64,000 bases of DNA from Lamellibrachia satsuma (lineage: Eukaryota > Annelida > Polychaeta > Sabellida > Siboglinidae): assembly GCA_033239005.1 (NCBI GenBank), contig BSQZ01000100.1, positions 906,001-970,000 on the forward strand. Reading direction: 5' to 3'. Under the pieces are notes generated by a model that ran no database searches, was not told where the DNA came from, and saw only the letters and a list, made by a program, of their open reading frames with translations. The position numbers and the translations under genes were made by a program. Every line of letters begins with the position of its first letter. Position 1 is the first letter of the stretch. Shown piece after piece: positions 44,228 to 56,819 of the stretch.

Positions 44228-46505
44228 GGTGGAAAAAAGAAGAGGGTGCAACAAAAGGAAGGTAAACGGGTGAGGGGAAGGGATTGACAGGTGGTAAGAT
44301 TGTCGAGGATAATGAGAGGAGAGAAAAGGAGAAGACCGTGGATTAGAAGAAATTGTAGAAGAGAAAGAGAGCGCAGTGTGCAGCTAGAGAATGGTAAACG
44401 AGTGATGCGGCAGGAAAGGAACTTCGCAGATGTAGTGTCACAAGGGAAGGTGAGGACAGATGTAGTGTCACAAGGGAAGGTGAAGACAGATGTAGTGTCA
44501 CAAGGGAAGGTGAGGAAAGCCGGATATTCCTGGGGGATTCTACCATTAGGAAACTAGATAAAGTTGTGAACAGAGGAGAGGACATCATGCTATGCATACC
44601 AAGGGCGAAAATAGAGGATGTAGCCGAGAAGGCAGGACAGGTCATGGGAGGTGGCACGGGGGGTGCTGTTCTTGTGTATGTGGGAACTAACAATGCTGAG
44701 AAGGAGGGAACGTCGGCCATCATTGGTAATTACAGGAGGTTGGTCAAGACACTTAAAGAGGCACGGATTGGAGAGATTGTGTTGACGGGGATATTACCAG
44801 TAATGTGAGGCAGGGGTCAGGAGTATAGGAACTATAGGAGGATAGCGATCAACACACAAGTACAGAAGGTATGTATGGAGGAGGGAGTAGGTTTCATAGA
44901 CATGTGGTTAAGCGTTGTGGGAGGAGAGAGAGATGGGCTTCATCTGGCTGGGAAGGGTGCTGCAGTTCTTGGGTGTGTTTGTCAGGGTTTTCGACGAGGG
45001 CATATGTACTGTAAATTATTTAAACAAGATGCGCAGGGGAAACTGACAGAGAAAACTCAAAGGAGTACAAATACACATCCAAAGAAATGTTCACCAACAA
45101 TTTAAGAAAATGAACTTAAATGTGTATGTTTAAATGCCAGGAGCATAGCTTATAAAAAAGCGAGTTAGACAATATGGTAGCAGAAACTGGTCCTCACATA
45201 ATAGGTATCACAGAATCACGGGCAAAAAAAGATACAGTATATGCTAAGTTAGCACTGACAGGTTATGTAATGTTTAGGATGGACAGGCGAGAAAGATGGG
45301 GAGGTGGAGTAATTTTATATAATAAAGAATCTATTCAAGCATATGAAATAACACTAAAAAGCGAAGCAGATTATAAGGAAGCAATTTGGTGTTTAATACA
45401 ACATAGTTACCAAGAAATCAACTTTAATAATAGGAGTAGTTTATTGTAGTCCAAACATAGGACAAGAGGAATATGTAAAACTACACAAGGCTATAAGGGA
45501 GGTGAGTAAGAGAGAATGTGTCATAATGGGTGATTTTAACCATGGCCATATACAATGGGAATCACTACAGAGTGCTGGGGGTGACGACCATAAGTTTTTA
45601 CTTCTAACACAGGATTGTTTCCTTATACAACATGTCTTGGAACCAACCAGAGGTGGGAATGTGTTGGATTTAATTTTGTCTTCTCAAAATTAATTGGTTG
45701 ACAATCTTAAATTACACAAACCTTTGGGTTCCAGTGATCATAACCAGATCCATTTTAATATAAAAGTAAAAACAGGGAATGAATATTAAAAACAATGGAG
45801 GATGAACTTCAACAAAGGCAAATATAAAGAAATAAGAACATATCTAGCAAATATAGATTGGAATAACTTGCTGAAGAACAAGACGGCAACATAATGCAGG
45901 ACTTGTTTAAAAGGGTAGATGATGGGTCGACAGTGGATGTTGTCTACTACATGGAAACATGGGCGAAGAATATAAAATGGGGGATGATGTACTGGGTAGA
46001 ACAACAAAAGAAAAGACCATAGGAGTAACTTTAGTGCTGACATGAAAGCTTCAGAGCAATGTGGGATTGCTGCTTCAACAGGAAATCAAATTCTATGGCT
46101 AATTAGGAGTAGTATCACATACAAGTAGAAACAGCTAATTGTACCCCTGTACAAAGCAATAGTTAACTGCATTTGGAATAGTGTATACAAGCGTGGAGGC
46201 CATATCGCAAGAAGGACATAGACAAGCTAGAAAGAATACAATGAAAAGCAACTAAAATGATTCCAGAACTGCAAGACCTTAGTTATAAAAGCCACTTAGA
46301 ATGTGGTTTGACAACACTAGAGACAAGGAGACTAAGAGGAGACCAAATAGAAATGTTTAAAATAGTGAATGGTTATGAGGATATTGATAGGAATATGTTC
46401 TTCAAACTTAAAGAAGGCAGTTGAACCAGAGGCCACAAAGCAGCATTAGTTAAGGAACATTGTAGGTTGGACATGAGAAAGTACTTTCTCACAGACATGA
46501 GAAAG
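44228..46505 (+). mobile_element. CR1-like LINE with SGNH-type ORF, endonuclease and RT 3' end
   Basis: This is the longest copy of the family. First ORF: a GDSTIRKLD motif just after a frameshift, then KIEDVAEKAGQVMGGGTGGA, VLVYVGTNNAEKEGT, GEIVLTGILPVM-stop, and DGLHLAGKGAAVLG. These correspond to the G-D-S, G-x-N and D-x-x-H blocks of SGNH esterases seen in CR1-type ORF1 proteins. Second ORF: endonuclease (GPHIIGITESRAKKDT, RWGGGVILYNKE, VIMGDFNHGHIQWESL, TRGGNVLDLILSSQN). Most of the RT is deleted; it resumes at KASEQCGIAASTGNQILWLI and runs to the C-terminus. Several frameshifts. Confidence 0.85.
44430..44520. repeat. 30-bp repeat, 3 copies, in the LINE first ORF
   Basis: gatgtagtgtcacaagggaa plus ggtgaggaca repeats three times in frame, giving a decapeptide repeat DVVSQGKVRT. 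Confidence 0.9.
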
Positions 46506-46507
46506 TA

Positions 46508-47000
46508 CTTTCTACTGTTAGATCTTTGAACAGTATATTATGTAAAGGTCCACTGATCTGGAATAAAGTTCCATTTGATATTAAAAGTAAACCTAATATA
46601 AAAAGTTTTGCATCTACATTAAAGGCATGTGTTTTAAGTGGTTATGGCAGTTCAAATTAATATTATCTCTTCTACCATTTTTTATATTATTTTATATTAA
46701 TATGATTCATTAGTATTACCTGTTATCTTAGACTTTATAACTTCACCTATTTGTTTCACTTTATTTGTAATATAGCCTGATTGCTGCTTGTAGCAAATTA
46801 TTATTTATCATTATAATGATATAATTATTATTGGTTGACAGCGACCAGTTATATATGTATTTAACCGTAATTGTTTTTCCTATTTTGTGCTTGCCAAACT
46901 GGTTACAGCCATAAAGCTCCGCTATTTAACCTGAAACTGTATTACAAAATACCTGTTTGTACTTGTTTCGTTTGTATATTTTGTATGTTTGTATACAGTT
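46508..47000 (+). mobile_element. LINE 3' end, other family
   Basis: A short frame reads SILCKGPLIWNKVPFDIKSK then PNIKSFASTLKACVLSGYGS-N-stop, the usual last residues of a LINE polyprotein (GPxxWNxxPxxI, then F+xxLKxxLL), followed by an AT-rich 3' region. Abuts the (CACT)n tract. Confidence 0.65.
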
Positions 47001-47008
47001 TCGAAAAA

Positions 47009-47093
47009 CTCACTAACTCACTCACTCACTCACTCACTCACTCACTCACTCACTCACTCACTCACTCACTCACTCACTCACTCACTCACTCAC
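47009..47093. repeat. (CACT)n microsatellite
   Basis: About 21 tandem cact units, ending exactly at the cacagagggt of the next LINE 3' end. Confidence 0.95.
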
Positions 47094-47290
47094 AGAGGGT
47101 AATAAATGAATGGATCAAACTGCCAAATGATTATGTTAATGCTAGTAGTGTGAATATGTTTAAAAATATAATTGACAGATATCTGATAAGGGCGGGCTAT
47201 ACATAGATGATAAAAATGTTTGACTCTTGATAAGCCAATGGCTTCCTTGCCCCACTTGCCATCTGGAACTTGTTGCTTGGTATGGCAATC
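47093..47290 (+). mobile_element. CR1-like LINE 3' end
   Basis: QRVINEWIKLPNDYVNASSV then NMFKNIIDRYLIRAGYT-stop and the standard tail. Only the last 38 codons or so remain; the CACT tract starts where ORF homology ends. Confidence 0.85.
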
Positions 47291-47470
47291 GTTAAAAAGC
47301 AGTAATGTTATATTGGTCATGTGACACATCCATAACTTCAGTCTACTGAAGAAGACTGCGGGATGCAGTTGAAATATACAGATCGAACACTAAGTTTCTT
47401 GAGAGGTGATTATGTTTAACAGTAATGTTATAGTTTATCATTTGCAATACTGCAACTCTTTGACAATATT

Positions 47471-47665
47471 ATGATGACGGGAACGAGACAACTACTATTG
47501 TTTTTATTGCCTCTGTTCATAACGTTACAAGCAACTATTAACATAGCTGCTCGAGATATAATAAGTTTTGTTATATTAGCTTTAATTGGATATATTACAA
47601 TGCCAACGGTATGTTGGATATTGAGATCTGGTGCCACATTGGCATTGACGCAGGTGTTCTATTAA
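47471..47665 (+). CDS. Small hydrophobic ORF, doubtful
   Basis: 64 codons with two hydrophobic segments (LLLFLLPLFITL near the start and IISFVILALIGYITM in the middle), followed by a possible donor gtatgt at about 47610. Could be a first exon of a membrane protein or chance in AT-rich DNA. I do not recognise it and found no partner exon. Confidence 0.2.
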   Translation: MMTGTRQLLLFLLPLFITLQATINIAARDIISFVILALIGYITMPTVCWILRSGATLALTQVFY

Positions 47666-47689
47666 TTAATTAATATTGTTCTATTAATT

Positions 47690-48190
47690 AATTAAGATTG
47701 GTCGAATTATAATAGTTTGTCTACATATTGATTCAAATATTTCTTTTACATTTTTAAACCATTTTCCGATTGATTTATGCACCCAAAAGGCCAATTCAAA
47801 TGTTGACACTTCAAAAACATTTTGAATTTAAAAAAACTTGGTCGTCTGTTTTTGATTAAAATCAAGGTGAGATACATCGATTAGATGACATAGGTGTATT
47901 TCTATTGTAAGATAGCAGATAGTAGATCAACAGCACCACATCCACATGTTCAACACTTTTTCTAAGGTCTTAGTTAGTTTGTATATGAAATATTGTCCTA
48001 CTACGCGAATGCGCCGGGGTGCTTTTGAAGTTTCCTAATTTGATATTTCATCCGATTTTAATTCTTGGAGTTGGACAGCGAGATCGACGATTTTGTCAAT
48101 GATAGAAGTGGGTAGGAAGTTTACGTGTTTTTTGAAATACCTTGATGAATGTATGGAAGAAAATCTTTGCAGTTGAAAGATTTTTAAAAT
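47690..48190. other. Spacer, nothing recognised
   Basis: AT-rich; attaattaatta words at the left end; no supported element. Confidence 0.4.
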
Positions 48191-48199
48191 TTATTTTTG

Positions 48200-48545
48200 G
48201 GTTGGTATATGGGAGCTGTCACCGTCATGCCTTACACTCCATTGACAGCTGTCTAGTTTAGCTTAATGTTAGGTAAAGTTTTGAATAATTAAGTTTGGTG
48301 TGTGGAAACTGTCCATCATGCCTTACACTCCATAGACAGCTACCACACACTAGTTTAAGTAAATGTCCATTGACAATGTTGAATAGGTTTAGTTGGGTGT
48401 ACAGAAACAGCTACCACACACTACAGTTTAAATAGGTAAAAAAAGTGTCAGTTGAAAATGTTTAATATGTTTCGTTGGGTGTATGGAAACTGTCACTGTC
48501 ATGCCTCACACTTTCATAGATAGTTGTTTTGGTGGGGTCATATTC
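48200..48545. repeat. Degenerate tandem repeat, about 3-4 copies of 90-110 bp
   Basis: tggaaactgtc, catgccttacactcca and tagacagctaccacacacta recur in the same order with indels between copies. Confidence 0.7.
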
Positions 48546-48649
48546 CATATGCGAATTGCTCGGGTAAAAAATGAAAAGGTCATTGCATTTACATGACACC
48601 TGGGGGCTCTGTATTGTCCACGGGTTCAAGAGCGGGTTAATAGGCCTGG

Positions 48650-49400
48650 AGAGGTGGTGATCTCAATTATGTTATTTAGAATTTTGTAGAAAGTTGTGGC
48701 TTGTTTAATAATACGTCGTTGTTCAAGGGTTGGCTATCCAAGGGCAGTGATTAGATCTGTTGGATTCGTGTTTCATCTACAGCCATTTTAACAAATCTGG
48801 CATCATGGTGGTGTACTCTTTCAAGACTTTTAACTTGTGAGATAGTGTGGAGATTCCATATGGGTGACGAGTATTCGAACTTTGGTCGGACTAGTATGTT
48901 GTAGGCTGTTTCCTTAACTTTGGGTTTACAACTTTACATGGGCCAAGAGTTCTTTTAATGACGCCTAGAACTTTTGAAGCTATGTCAATGATATGATTTG
49001 TCCAGGTTAATTTGGAATCCAATTTTTATGAGTAGCTGGATACTGTAGAAAGTGGCTTGCCAAAAAGTAAGTACTTTTGTGAGCTGGGTTTAATTTTGTT
49101 TGTTATTGGAAGGTGGACACATTTAGATACGTTAAATTCCATTTGCCATTTGTCTAACCACGTTTGTAGTTGGCTGAGGTCAGTTTGGAGAATTTTGTGG
49201 TCAGTTTTGGTAGAAATTTTATGATTATATAATATTGTCAACTGCAAAAATATGTAAATAGGAGATCTTATGTTCCCGTCTATGTCATTTATGTAGAGCA
49301 AGAAGAGGACAGGAGCTACAGCTGAACCATGTGGGACACTAGATGTGACATCTGTATCAATGAGGAGACAGAGAGGTGGCATAATGGCATAAAATACAAA
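48650..49400 (-). mobile_element. L2/CR1-type LINE fragment, RT palm to C-terminus
   Basis: Minus strand: VTSSVPHGSAVAPVLFLLYI NDIDGNI, with the YADD region decayed, then LQTDLSQLQTWLDKWQMEFN, VSKCVHLPI, then frameshifted SKLTWTNHIIDIASKVLGVI-KRTLGPC remnants down to about 48700. Here the LFLLYINDI motif is intact, without a microsatellite. Compare 10278, 32698 and 58968. Confidence 0.8.
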
Positions 49401-49439
49401 AGGAATTGAAACCAGAAAGGATTTGTTCTATATATTTAA

Positions 49440-49580
49440 GAAGAAAAAACATGAAATGAAATATAGATGTTAGTCTAATAACTATAAGCATAGTGTGTAA
49501 ATGAAATATAGATGTTAGTCTAATAACTGTAAGGAAATATAGACGTTAGTCTAATAACTATAAGCAAAGTGTGTAAATGC
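49440..49580. repeat. About 45-bp tandem repeat, 3 copies
   Basis: aaatatagatgttagtctaa followed by taactataagca and gtgtgtaaatg, three imperfect copies. Confidence 0.8.
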
Positions 49581-49584
49581 AGGG

Positions 49585-49990
49585 AACACTGTATTATAGA
49601 AATGTTTTTATTCACAAGTTTGGATTTATTAAAAGACATATTATAACTGCTAAATATTATGCATTCATTGACCAGAGTTTTAGATGCTGGAATGTCCTAG
49701 GACCGATCATATCTGTTTTATATATAAATGCCCTTTCAGATGTATATTTGCTCGCATAAAGTTATTTACAAAAATCAGTAGTCCATCTGAGCAGAATATA
49801 TTACAGGAAGCCTTAGATAACTTGACACTATGTTCTAGTCAATGGTGACACTATGTTCTAGTCAATGGTTATTAAGATTGATAGCTGGAATTTGATAAAC
49901 AGCGTTAATTAGAAGCCATTTAGACTAGGCAGCATGTATCTAGTCCACATATATGTAACACAAATATAAAGATGCCATAAAAAAATTGCA
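49585..49990 (+). mobile_element. LINE RT fragment, decayed
   Basis: KFGFIKRHIITAKYYAFIDQ, then LGPIISVLYINALSDVYLL, then PSEQNILQEALDNLTL in shifted frames. Matches RT motif 1, the YINA/L segment and the post-YADD helix. Related to the LINE at 35440, with internal deletions. Confidence 0.6.
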
Positions 49991-49999
49991 GAACTGTGC

Positions 50000-51395
50000 A
50001 AATAAACAGTATATATTACTTTTATTGTACCCTGATACACATGTGAAGTAAGAAAAAAAAGCTTGTATCCTCTGTTCGTAGCTCTGAGGGAAGATACAAA
50101 TGTCTCAGTTGTAGTGGTTGGTTAAATTCCGACCGGTATTGCTCTTTGTACAAAAATACCTCTGGCATGGACATAGTCACTGAAATGTTGCATCTCCTCT
50201 TAAAACTCTGTGTGATATTGTGTACAAATGAAATACATTTTATTTTAATTCAGTCATGAGCTGTCATGTCGTCATTTTTATTTATATTGAGAATGTCTTG
50301 TTTTCATAAGAAAAGCCCTGCTTATTTATACTAGCACAAATCATGGCATTTAATGGCAGCAACAGAACCTTCCGTGGCATAACAACCATTATCAAAGAAG
50401 AGCCTCATGTAGGTATCCCTGCTTATGCATATAGGGAGTGTTCATATTTATTACAGAGGGATGGAAAGAGGAAAGTATTACTGAAACAACTTTTGATAAG
50501 TGTCTTTATACAACTGCGCATTTACACAAAAATACTGACATTTCTGCAACTTTGACATTGCAGAGATTACATGAAGATATGCTCAGAGGAAGTAGAAAGA
50601 ACGGGCTGAATGGGAAACATGCATGGGGTAATAGTAATATGTAATAGACGTTTTTTTCTGTAATAGTAATAGATGATTTTTTTTCAAAAGGAATAGCAAT
50701 ATATTACTTGGGGGTGGCACTTCTCTCTATGGAGTAGTGCCTGTGGCAGGTAACCCCTCACCTTTGATGTATTATGGTGATTACCAGTTTGATTACTTTT
50801 CTATTACATCTTCTGCTGCAAACTCACAAAATATCAGGTTTGTTTGCATGTTATTCCAACTGATAGTAATTGTAAACAATGCATAGACAATGGCTGAGCC
50901 ATTATTCAAACAATATGAAAATACATGTAGGCTGATAATTTGATAAATTCAGAAATACCTCAATGAAACAATGCAGGAGTAGCAAGCCAATTACTAATTA
51001 TTGAGATGCCCCATTGGGGTGATTGTGGCTTCACACATTCCTAGCACACACAAAGGGCATGGTTTCAGATATGTGCAGGCAGGCAATACATGTTGTCTCA
51101 GAGAAGGAGCTGCAATCTGTATTGAATTCAAAGTAAGCACTGATTTGAACCAAACTTCTCAGTTCTTTTTTTCAAATTGCCAATCGCCACATGGTAACAT
51201 TGCCACACAGACCCTTTGTTCAAATTTGGACAAATGTTCTCACCTCAGATCTTCAAATGGTATACACATGTATGTTTAGCTAGTATTACGACGACTGAGA
51301 TAATACTCCCAGTACGCAATTCTTGGATTCATGGACCCATCAAAAAAATAGTTAATTGACATTCAGCGCTAGCAATAACGACCCAGTAATAGTAA
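50000..51395. other. Spacer, no supported gene
   Basis: Frames of 68-92 codons occur here but show no domain, and none has flanking splice signals that I trust. Short gtaatagtaatag runs at about 50630-50700 recur at 51470-51535. Confidence 0.4.
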
Positions 51396-51413
51396 TATAT
51401 ATATATATCTATA

Positions 51414-51456
<43 letters not shown>
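51396..51456. repeat. (TA)n microsatellite
   Basis: TA run with two short interruptions. Confidence 0.9.
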
Positions 51457-51554
51457 TGGTAATAGTAATAGATTAGAATTAATGTAATAGTAATAGAAAC
51501 AATAAGACGTAACAGTAATAGATTGTATGTAATAGACCCCATGCCTGCCCTGCA

Positions 51555-51745
51555 GACAGCAAGATTTAACAAGATTTGCCATCCAAGCCAAAGGCCCAGA
51601 TGGCAAGTGGACAAGGAAGCCATTGGCTTATCGAGAGTCCAACAATGTTCACCTACTTATAACCCGCCCCCCTGAGATATGTGTCAACCTTGTTTTTAAA
51701 CATATTCACGCTGCTAGCAGTTACACAATCTGTAGACAATTTGTT
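51555..51745 (-). mobile_element. CR1-like LINE 3' end
   Basis: The minus strand ends with the usual tail (tggcttccttgtccacttgc). Only the last C-terminal codons (NKLSTD to TYLRRAGY region) remain. Confidence 0.8.
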
Positions 51746-51749
51746 CCAG

Positions 51750-53195
51750 TAGATGGATCAAGGTGTGGGATATTTGTCCTTATGTTAAATAACCTGACAA
51801 CAATTATTTATCTGTTAATTTATATCATTGTTCAATTTACATTCCAATCTGTTTACATAGTAATACTGATATTAATCATTTATTTAACCCATATACAACA
51901 AATACAAATAAAGAGATGTACATGTACAAATTTACAATAAGTTCAATGCATGTCTTTTGATAAAACTATCAACACATAGAACATAAATATTCATACATAA
52001 TTACCAACACACACAAAAGTACCAAATGTACAAAAACCTATGTTCCGTAATATGCTTTGCACAGATACCACGACATAATACTAATGATATGAGCTGGCGT
52101 AATATTGCAGTTGAATGTTATTAAATGGATAACACTGTGTTATGCAGAATGCTAAGGCTTTGGCAAAGGATATACCTGTTGCTATAATGGGTCAGGCTCA
52201 GGCAACTCACTAGAGAGTATGTGCATGCCTGACTGGTCAAGGAGTCAGAGAAAGAGACACGCACCAACCCTACCTGCCAGCCTAAGAAAGGTACTCAGAA
52301 TTGGGTGTTGTGAGAACTGCAGTGTTTAAACACAATAAACTACTATGTGAAAAGTGATATGTTAAACGTGACATAGTGTTTAAACAAATTCCACATATCT
52401 TGCGAAACTATCATCTTTAGTGAATCAAAAATTATTTTGAATCAATCTTATTTTGTTCCATATATTAGCATATATTAGCTTCACAACGTAATAGTATGAC
52501 ACTTGGAAAAGAACTGTCTACACGACACAGCAGACTATGCCATGGATAATGAGCTTGTTGATGTACTGCTACATTGTTCCAGAAGTGAAATGAAAATATA
52601 GGATGCTATATATTACCCAAATATATGTGTTTCACTAAGATAATGACACTGTAAACAGTCAGATGTACCAAGAGATTGTAGTGTGAACTAAAAGGTGGTA
52701 GTCTTTACAAAAAGATGGCAGTATATACAAAAAAGAAGATCAAAATATGGTTGTCTTAATGAAAAGATGGAGGAGTGTGTTAATGTGATAGTATTGTATG
52801 TGAAAACAAACCAATTGTCCAGATGAAATTATACCAAAGATAATGTGCTTGTTAATGTAGTGTTTCATAAGAAATGCAGTGACAACTCAGGATGTCACAC
52901 ATTACCCTTACAAGAATCATGCATGACCTGTGGTATGTGACTGAATAGAACTGTTCACCTTCATTTGTACTTATAATTTACCAGTGCAAATGTAACAAAC
53001 TATGTTTTCATCTATGCCTAAATGAAATACAGTCATGTGACACAGACTATGAGCTATCTAATGTATATGGCTTCACAATTTCACACTTGTCTGTGCTAGT
53101 TGTATGAGCACAGTCAGATCATTATTCTATTATAAATACAATTGGTACCATAGACATTTGAGGTTATACGTGAAAAGCAAATTTTTTTAGTGTTG
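51750..53195. other. Spacer, nothing recognised
   Basis: AT-rich with no element or coding region that I can support. Confidence 0.45.
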
Positions 53196-53204
53196 TAACA
53201 TGTG

Positions 53205-53830
53205 TAATTCTAATTGCAAATACAGTCCTTACACAACATAAATTGATTGGTTCACACTACATGTGTAGGTGTAGGTATAATTGCAGATACAGTCCTTACA
53301 CAACATAAAATTGGTTGGTCCACACTACATGTGTAGGTCTAATTGCAGATACAGTCCTTACACAACATAAATTGGTTGGTCCACACTGCATGTGTAGTTC
53401 TAATTGCAGATACAGTCCTTACACAACATAAATTGATTGGTTCACACTACATGTGTATGTGTAGGTCTAATTGCAGATACAGTCCTTACACAACATAAAT
53501 TGGTTGGTCCACACTGCATGTGTAGGTCTAATTGCAGATACAGTCCTTACACAACATAAATTGGTTGGTCCACACTGCATGTGTAGTTCTAATTGCAGAT
53601 ACAGTCCTTACACAACATAAATTGGTTGATCCACACTGCATGTGTAGGTTTAATTGCAGATACAGTCCTTACACAACATAAATTGGTTGGTCCACACTAC
53701 ATGTGTAGGTCTAATTGCAGATGCAGTCTTTGCACAACATAAATTGGTTGATCCACACTGTATGTGTAGGTCTAATCGGAGATGCAGTCCTTACACAAAA
53801 TACATTGGTTGGTCCACACTGCATGTGTAT
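53205..53830. repeat. About 62-bp minisatellite, 10 copies
   Basis: The unit contains ctaattgcagatacagtcct, tacacaacataaattggttg and gtccacactgcatgtgtagg. Some copies have 5-6 extra bases (tgtgtaggtgtagg). Confidence 0.94.
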
Positions 53831-54053
53831 TTTGTAAATAAATATTTTTATACATTAACGTTAATGGAATGTAATTACATTTTCCCATGCAACTCTGTGA
53901 ATAGTATTACTATATGCGTAATTAAAATCCATGCTCAGAATGTAATAAATATTCCTGTAATAGATAGCCTTATTGGCAAACAGTTGAAGAATTATTTGTT
54001 GTTTATATATGTTGTTTAAAAATAAGGGCTGATCACAGGCTTATTTTCAGAGA

Positions 54054-54096
54054 AGCTCTGGAAACAAGCCTTTGATTAGTGCTTGTTTCCAGAGCT
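54054..54096. other. Perfect 16-bp hairpin
   Basis: AGCTCTGGAAACAAGC at 54054-54069 and its exact reverse complement at 54081-54096, with an 11-nt loop. No T-rich end that would suggest a specific function. Confidence 0.85.
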
Positions 54097-54139
54097 GTTC
54101 TGGATATAACCTAAACATTTCTCAAAAGGTGTTGGCCTG

Positions 54140-54430
54140 TTGAGTTTGTGCACTAATTAGCCAATATTGCATCAGTTGAGTCATGAAATGACTGTGTGAT
54201 GAATATTTATGACCATGTTTAATGTGTTTGTAAAACAGGAATAAATAATACAACTATCTTCATAATCATAGAAGTTATGGCCTTTTATCAGACTGTGTCG
54301 GTATGTTCACCTCATGCACTAATTAGCCAATATTGAATTATTAATTGCATTAACTGAGTTACTATTAATGTTACATGACTGGAATATGTATATTTATGAC
54401 CCTACTTAATGTGCTTGCAACTCATAAATA
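54140..54430. repeat. Diverged duplication of about 165 bp, 2 copies
   Basis: gcactaattagccaatattg, then tgagt, then atttatgacc and taatgtg occur twice in the same order (from about 54150 and 54315). Confidence 0.6.
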
Positions 54431-54439
54431 ATTATAAAA

Positions 54440-55400
54440 TATATGTACAAAATACCCTAAAAAAGTTATGCCATTTTTATCATACATGTATTGAAAAAAA
54501 ATCAGTCTTTTGCCTGTAACCTGTATACCAGATACAATTTTTTTTAGATTTTTTACCGTATTAAAATCGCAATATCTTGACTTTGTATCTAATCAAGATA
54601 TATTAATAAAATAAACAGTTTTTGATTCCTTTACATGTCACCTTTCACTCAATTGCCACTGTTCTATCATGATATTTATTTTTTGTTGAAGGGCCTATAA
54701 CTACAACAATCAACATCCCGTCATTAATGTTGCAAACTCAGCAGGCTCTATAACATATCTCGGAGTAGACTAGAGTAGAGGCGCTGCCTGTTAAATGCGT
54801 AGCTAACTCTATCTGCATGTTGTCCCTGTTGGGAGTTTGCAGATTGTTTATCAAGATCAAGAAGATCGACATCTAGAAGAACGCTACATAAAGTTTGGAA
54901 ACAAAACGGCACCCATGTATCACGTGACCAGAATTTTCGGGACACTTCATGTCTCTACTCTCTTGCAACTAAAAAGTAATGTCCTGAGTTGGTGTGGAAT
55001 TATTGCCCGCAATATTTACCTTCAACGTTCGATCTTGCAACCAGTCAACATACGAAATGTTTAACAAGGCACGTTGAGTTATCGGGCCAATGTAGCACAA
55101 GCACATTACGCATATTACGAGGTTTTGAACAACTGACTGTGAAGCCCATAACATGACATAATCGGCAATCCTCGCGCATTTCTCGCGGTTTCCGCTGATC
55201 TACTGTAGCGTTCCTAGCGGCTGGGCGACGCCTCGTGTTTCTACAAACTCGCCTTTCTTTAATTTTTTTACTGCGTTTCTTCAAACTCGCCGTTTTCTCC
55301 ATTATCCCCGCGTTTCTACAAACTCCCGTTTTCTTGACGTTGGGTTGCGCCACATGTATGTAAAGACTTACATGAATATACACCCGAACGAAAACGTAAT
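54440..55400. other. Spacer, no supported gene
   Basis: Short frames at 54837-55064 (+) and 55045-55383 (-) show no domain. Three copies of gtttctacaaactc-like words occur at 55240-55335. Otherwise unremarkable. Confidence 0.4.
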
Positions 55401-55403
55401 CGG

Positions 55404-55472
55404 GTGAAATTGGATGGTTTAGAATGTTCGCCTGCCACCAGACAGCGCGTGTTCGATTCCCGTCTATTACAT
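55404..55472 (+). tRNA. tRNA-like sequence, probably pseudogene or SINE head
   Basis: tggatggtttagaatg (A-box-like), cgcctgccacc and a good B box (gttcgattcc at 55451-55460) resemble tRNA-Gly(GCC). The acceptor and anticodon stems are poorly paired, so it is unlikely to be functional. Confidence 0.4.
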
Positions 55473-55582
55473 CTTTTTTAGTTATACTTATAAAGTCACA
55501 CTTAGAATTTGTTTTATTAAAACAAATATCATGCCATTAGCGCAATAACTTTTAAAGTTTATCGTAGCTCATCTACACAATG

Positions 55583-55755
<173 letters not shown>

Positions 55756-55759
55756 ATGA

Positions 55760-56560
55760 CCGGATATATTTTATTTAGTAGATTTTCCAACGATGTGAAG
55801 TTGGAACATTATTTGTAAAAACTATTTGGTCTGCTTAAAAACTTTAGAGTCCTTTCTGTTTCATCCACGAAAACAACATGGAAGTTCCGGCCGGAGAATG
55901 CTGGGAAATTTTAACAGTTTACATTGAAAAGATACGCGTGTTTACTAAAACAAACTCGTGTATTACCTCGAATGATAAGGTAGTGTTACGGTTAGAATTC
56001 AAACAAAGTAGTGGAATCGACTAATTATGATCTGAAGAACATATGTTATGTTTATCTTGAAATGTGTGAATTAAGCCCGTAGCGCACATCAACATTCACT
56101 GTGTTTTTCCCGGGTCACTATGACAACTGTACAAACATTATAGTTGGCTTGCCTAACTTTGTAGTACATATTCCAAAAAAGTATTAACGTAAGATGGTTG
56201 CACCGAATGCAGATATGTCAGCCAGTTTTACACACAATTGTAACTGCCAGTTTAGCATAAATTGTGACACAAGGAGCCAGTCGCAAGCGAAAAGACGATC
56301 CATTGTCTAAGTGACACGAAAATGGGCGATGCAGGAAAGTTAGAACACGCAACTATATATAATGTATTATTTTTGCCGATTTATATAGTTAATCTGTAGT
56401 GTGTATGGCTCTCTCTATGTTTATAATAATTTGCATAATTTGCCAAACCTAGCTCGTAAACTAGCTGTGAGCTGTCTGTTTTTGGAGGGACTAATTCAGG
56501 CCCAGCTAGTAAGGGGGTGTTGCAGGAAGTGGATGGTGGGTGGTTTGACCTAAAACATCA
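55760..56560. other. Spacer, nothing recognised
   Basis: No repeat or frame that I can support. Confidence 0.4.
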
Positions 56561-56561
56561 C

Positions 56562-56722
56562 CCGTCGCTCTCTCATCTCTCATTTCTAAGTTTATAATAT
56601 GACTCGACCGTTCACTATTGTAAGGTCATGTTATAGTAGGGAGGATCACCCGTCGCTCTCTCACCTCTCATTTCTAGGTTTATAATATGACTCGACCGTT
56701 CACTATTGTAAGGTCATGTTTG
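56562..56722. repeat. About 85-bp direct duplication
   Basis: cacccgtcgctctctca, ctcatttcta, gtttataatatgactcgacc and ttcactattgtaaggtcatg occur twice in tandem. Confidence 0.92.
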
Positions 56723-56819
56723 ATGTTGCACAATAGTTGGTCTGAATTTACATAAACAGTGGATTGTTGAACCGAGACAGGGAACATATAGAACTGTTAT
56801 ATTATATAAATAAATGTCA

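Noticed and set aside
55045..55383. A 112-codon basic minus-strand frame
   Set aside because: Its Arg/Lys-rich character follows from repeated gtttctacaaactc words; no domain or splice partners were found.
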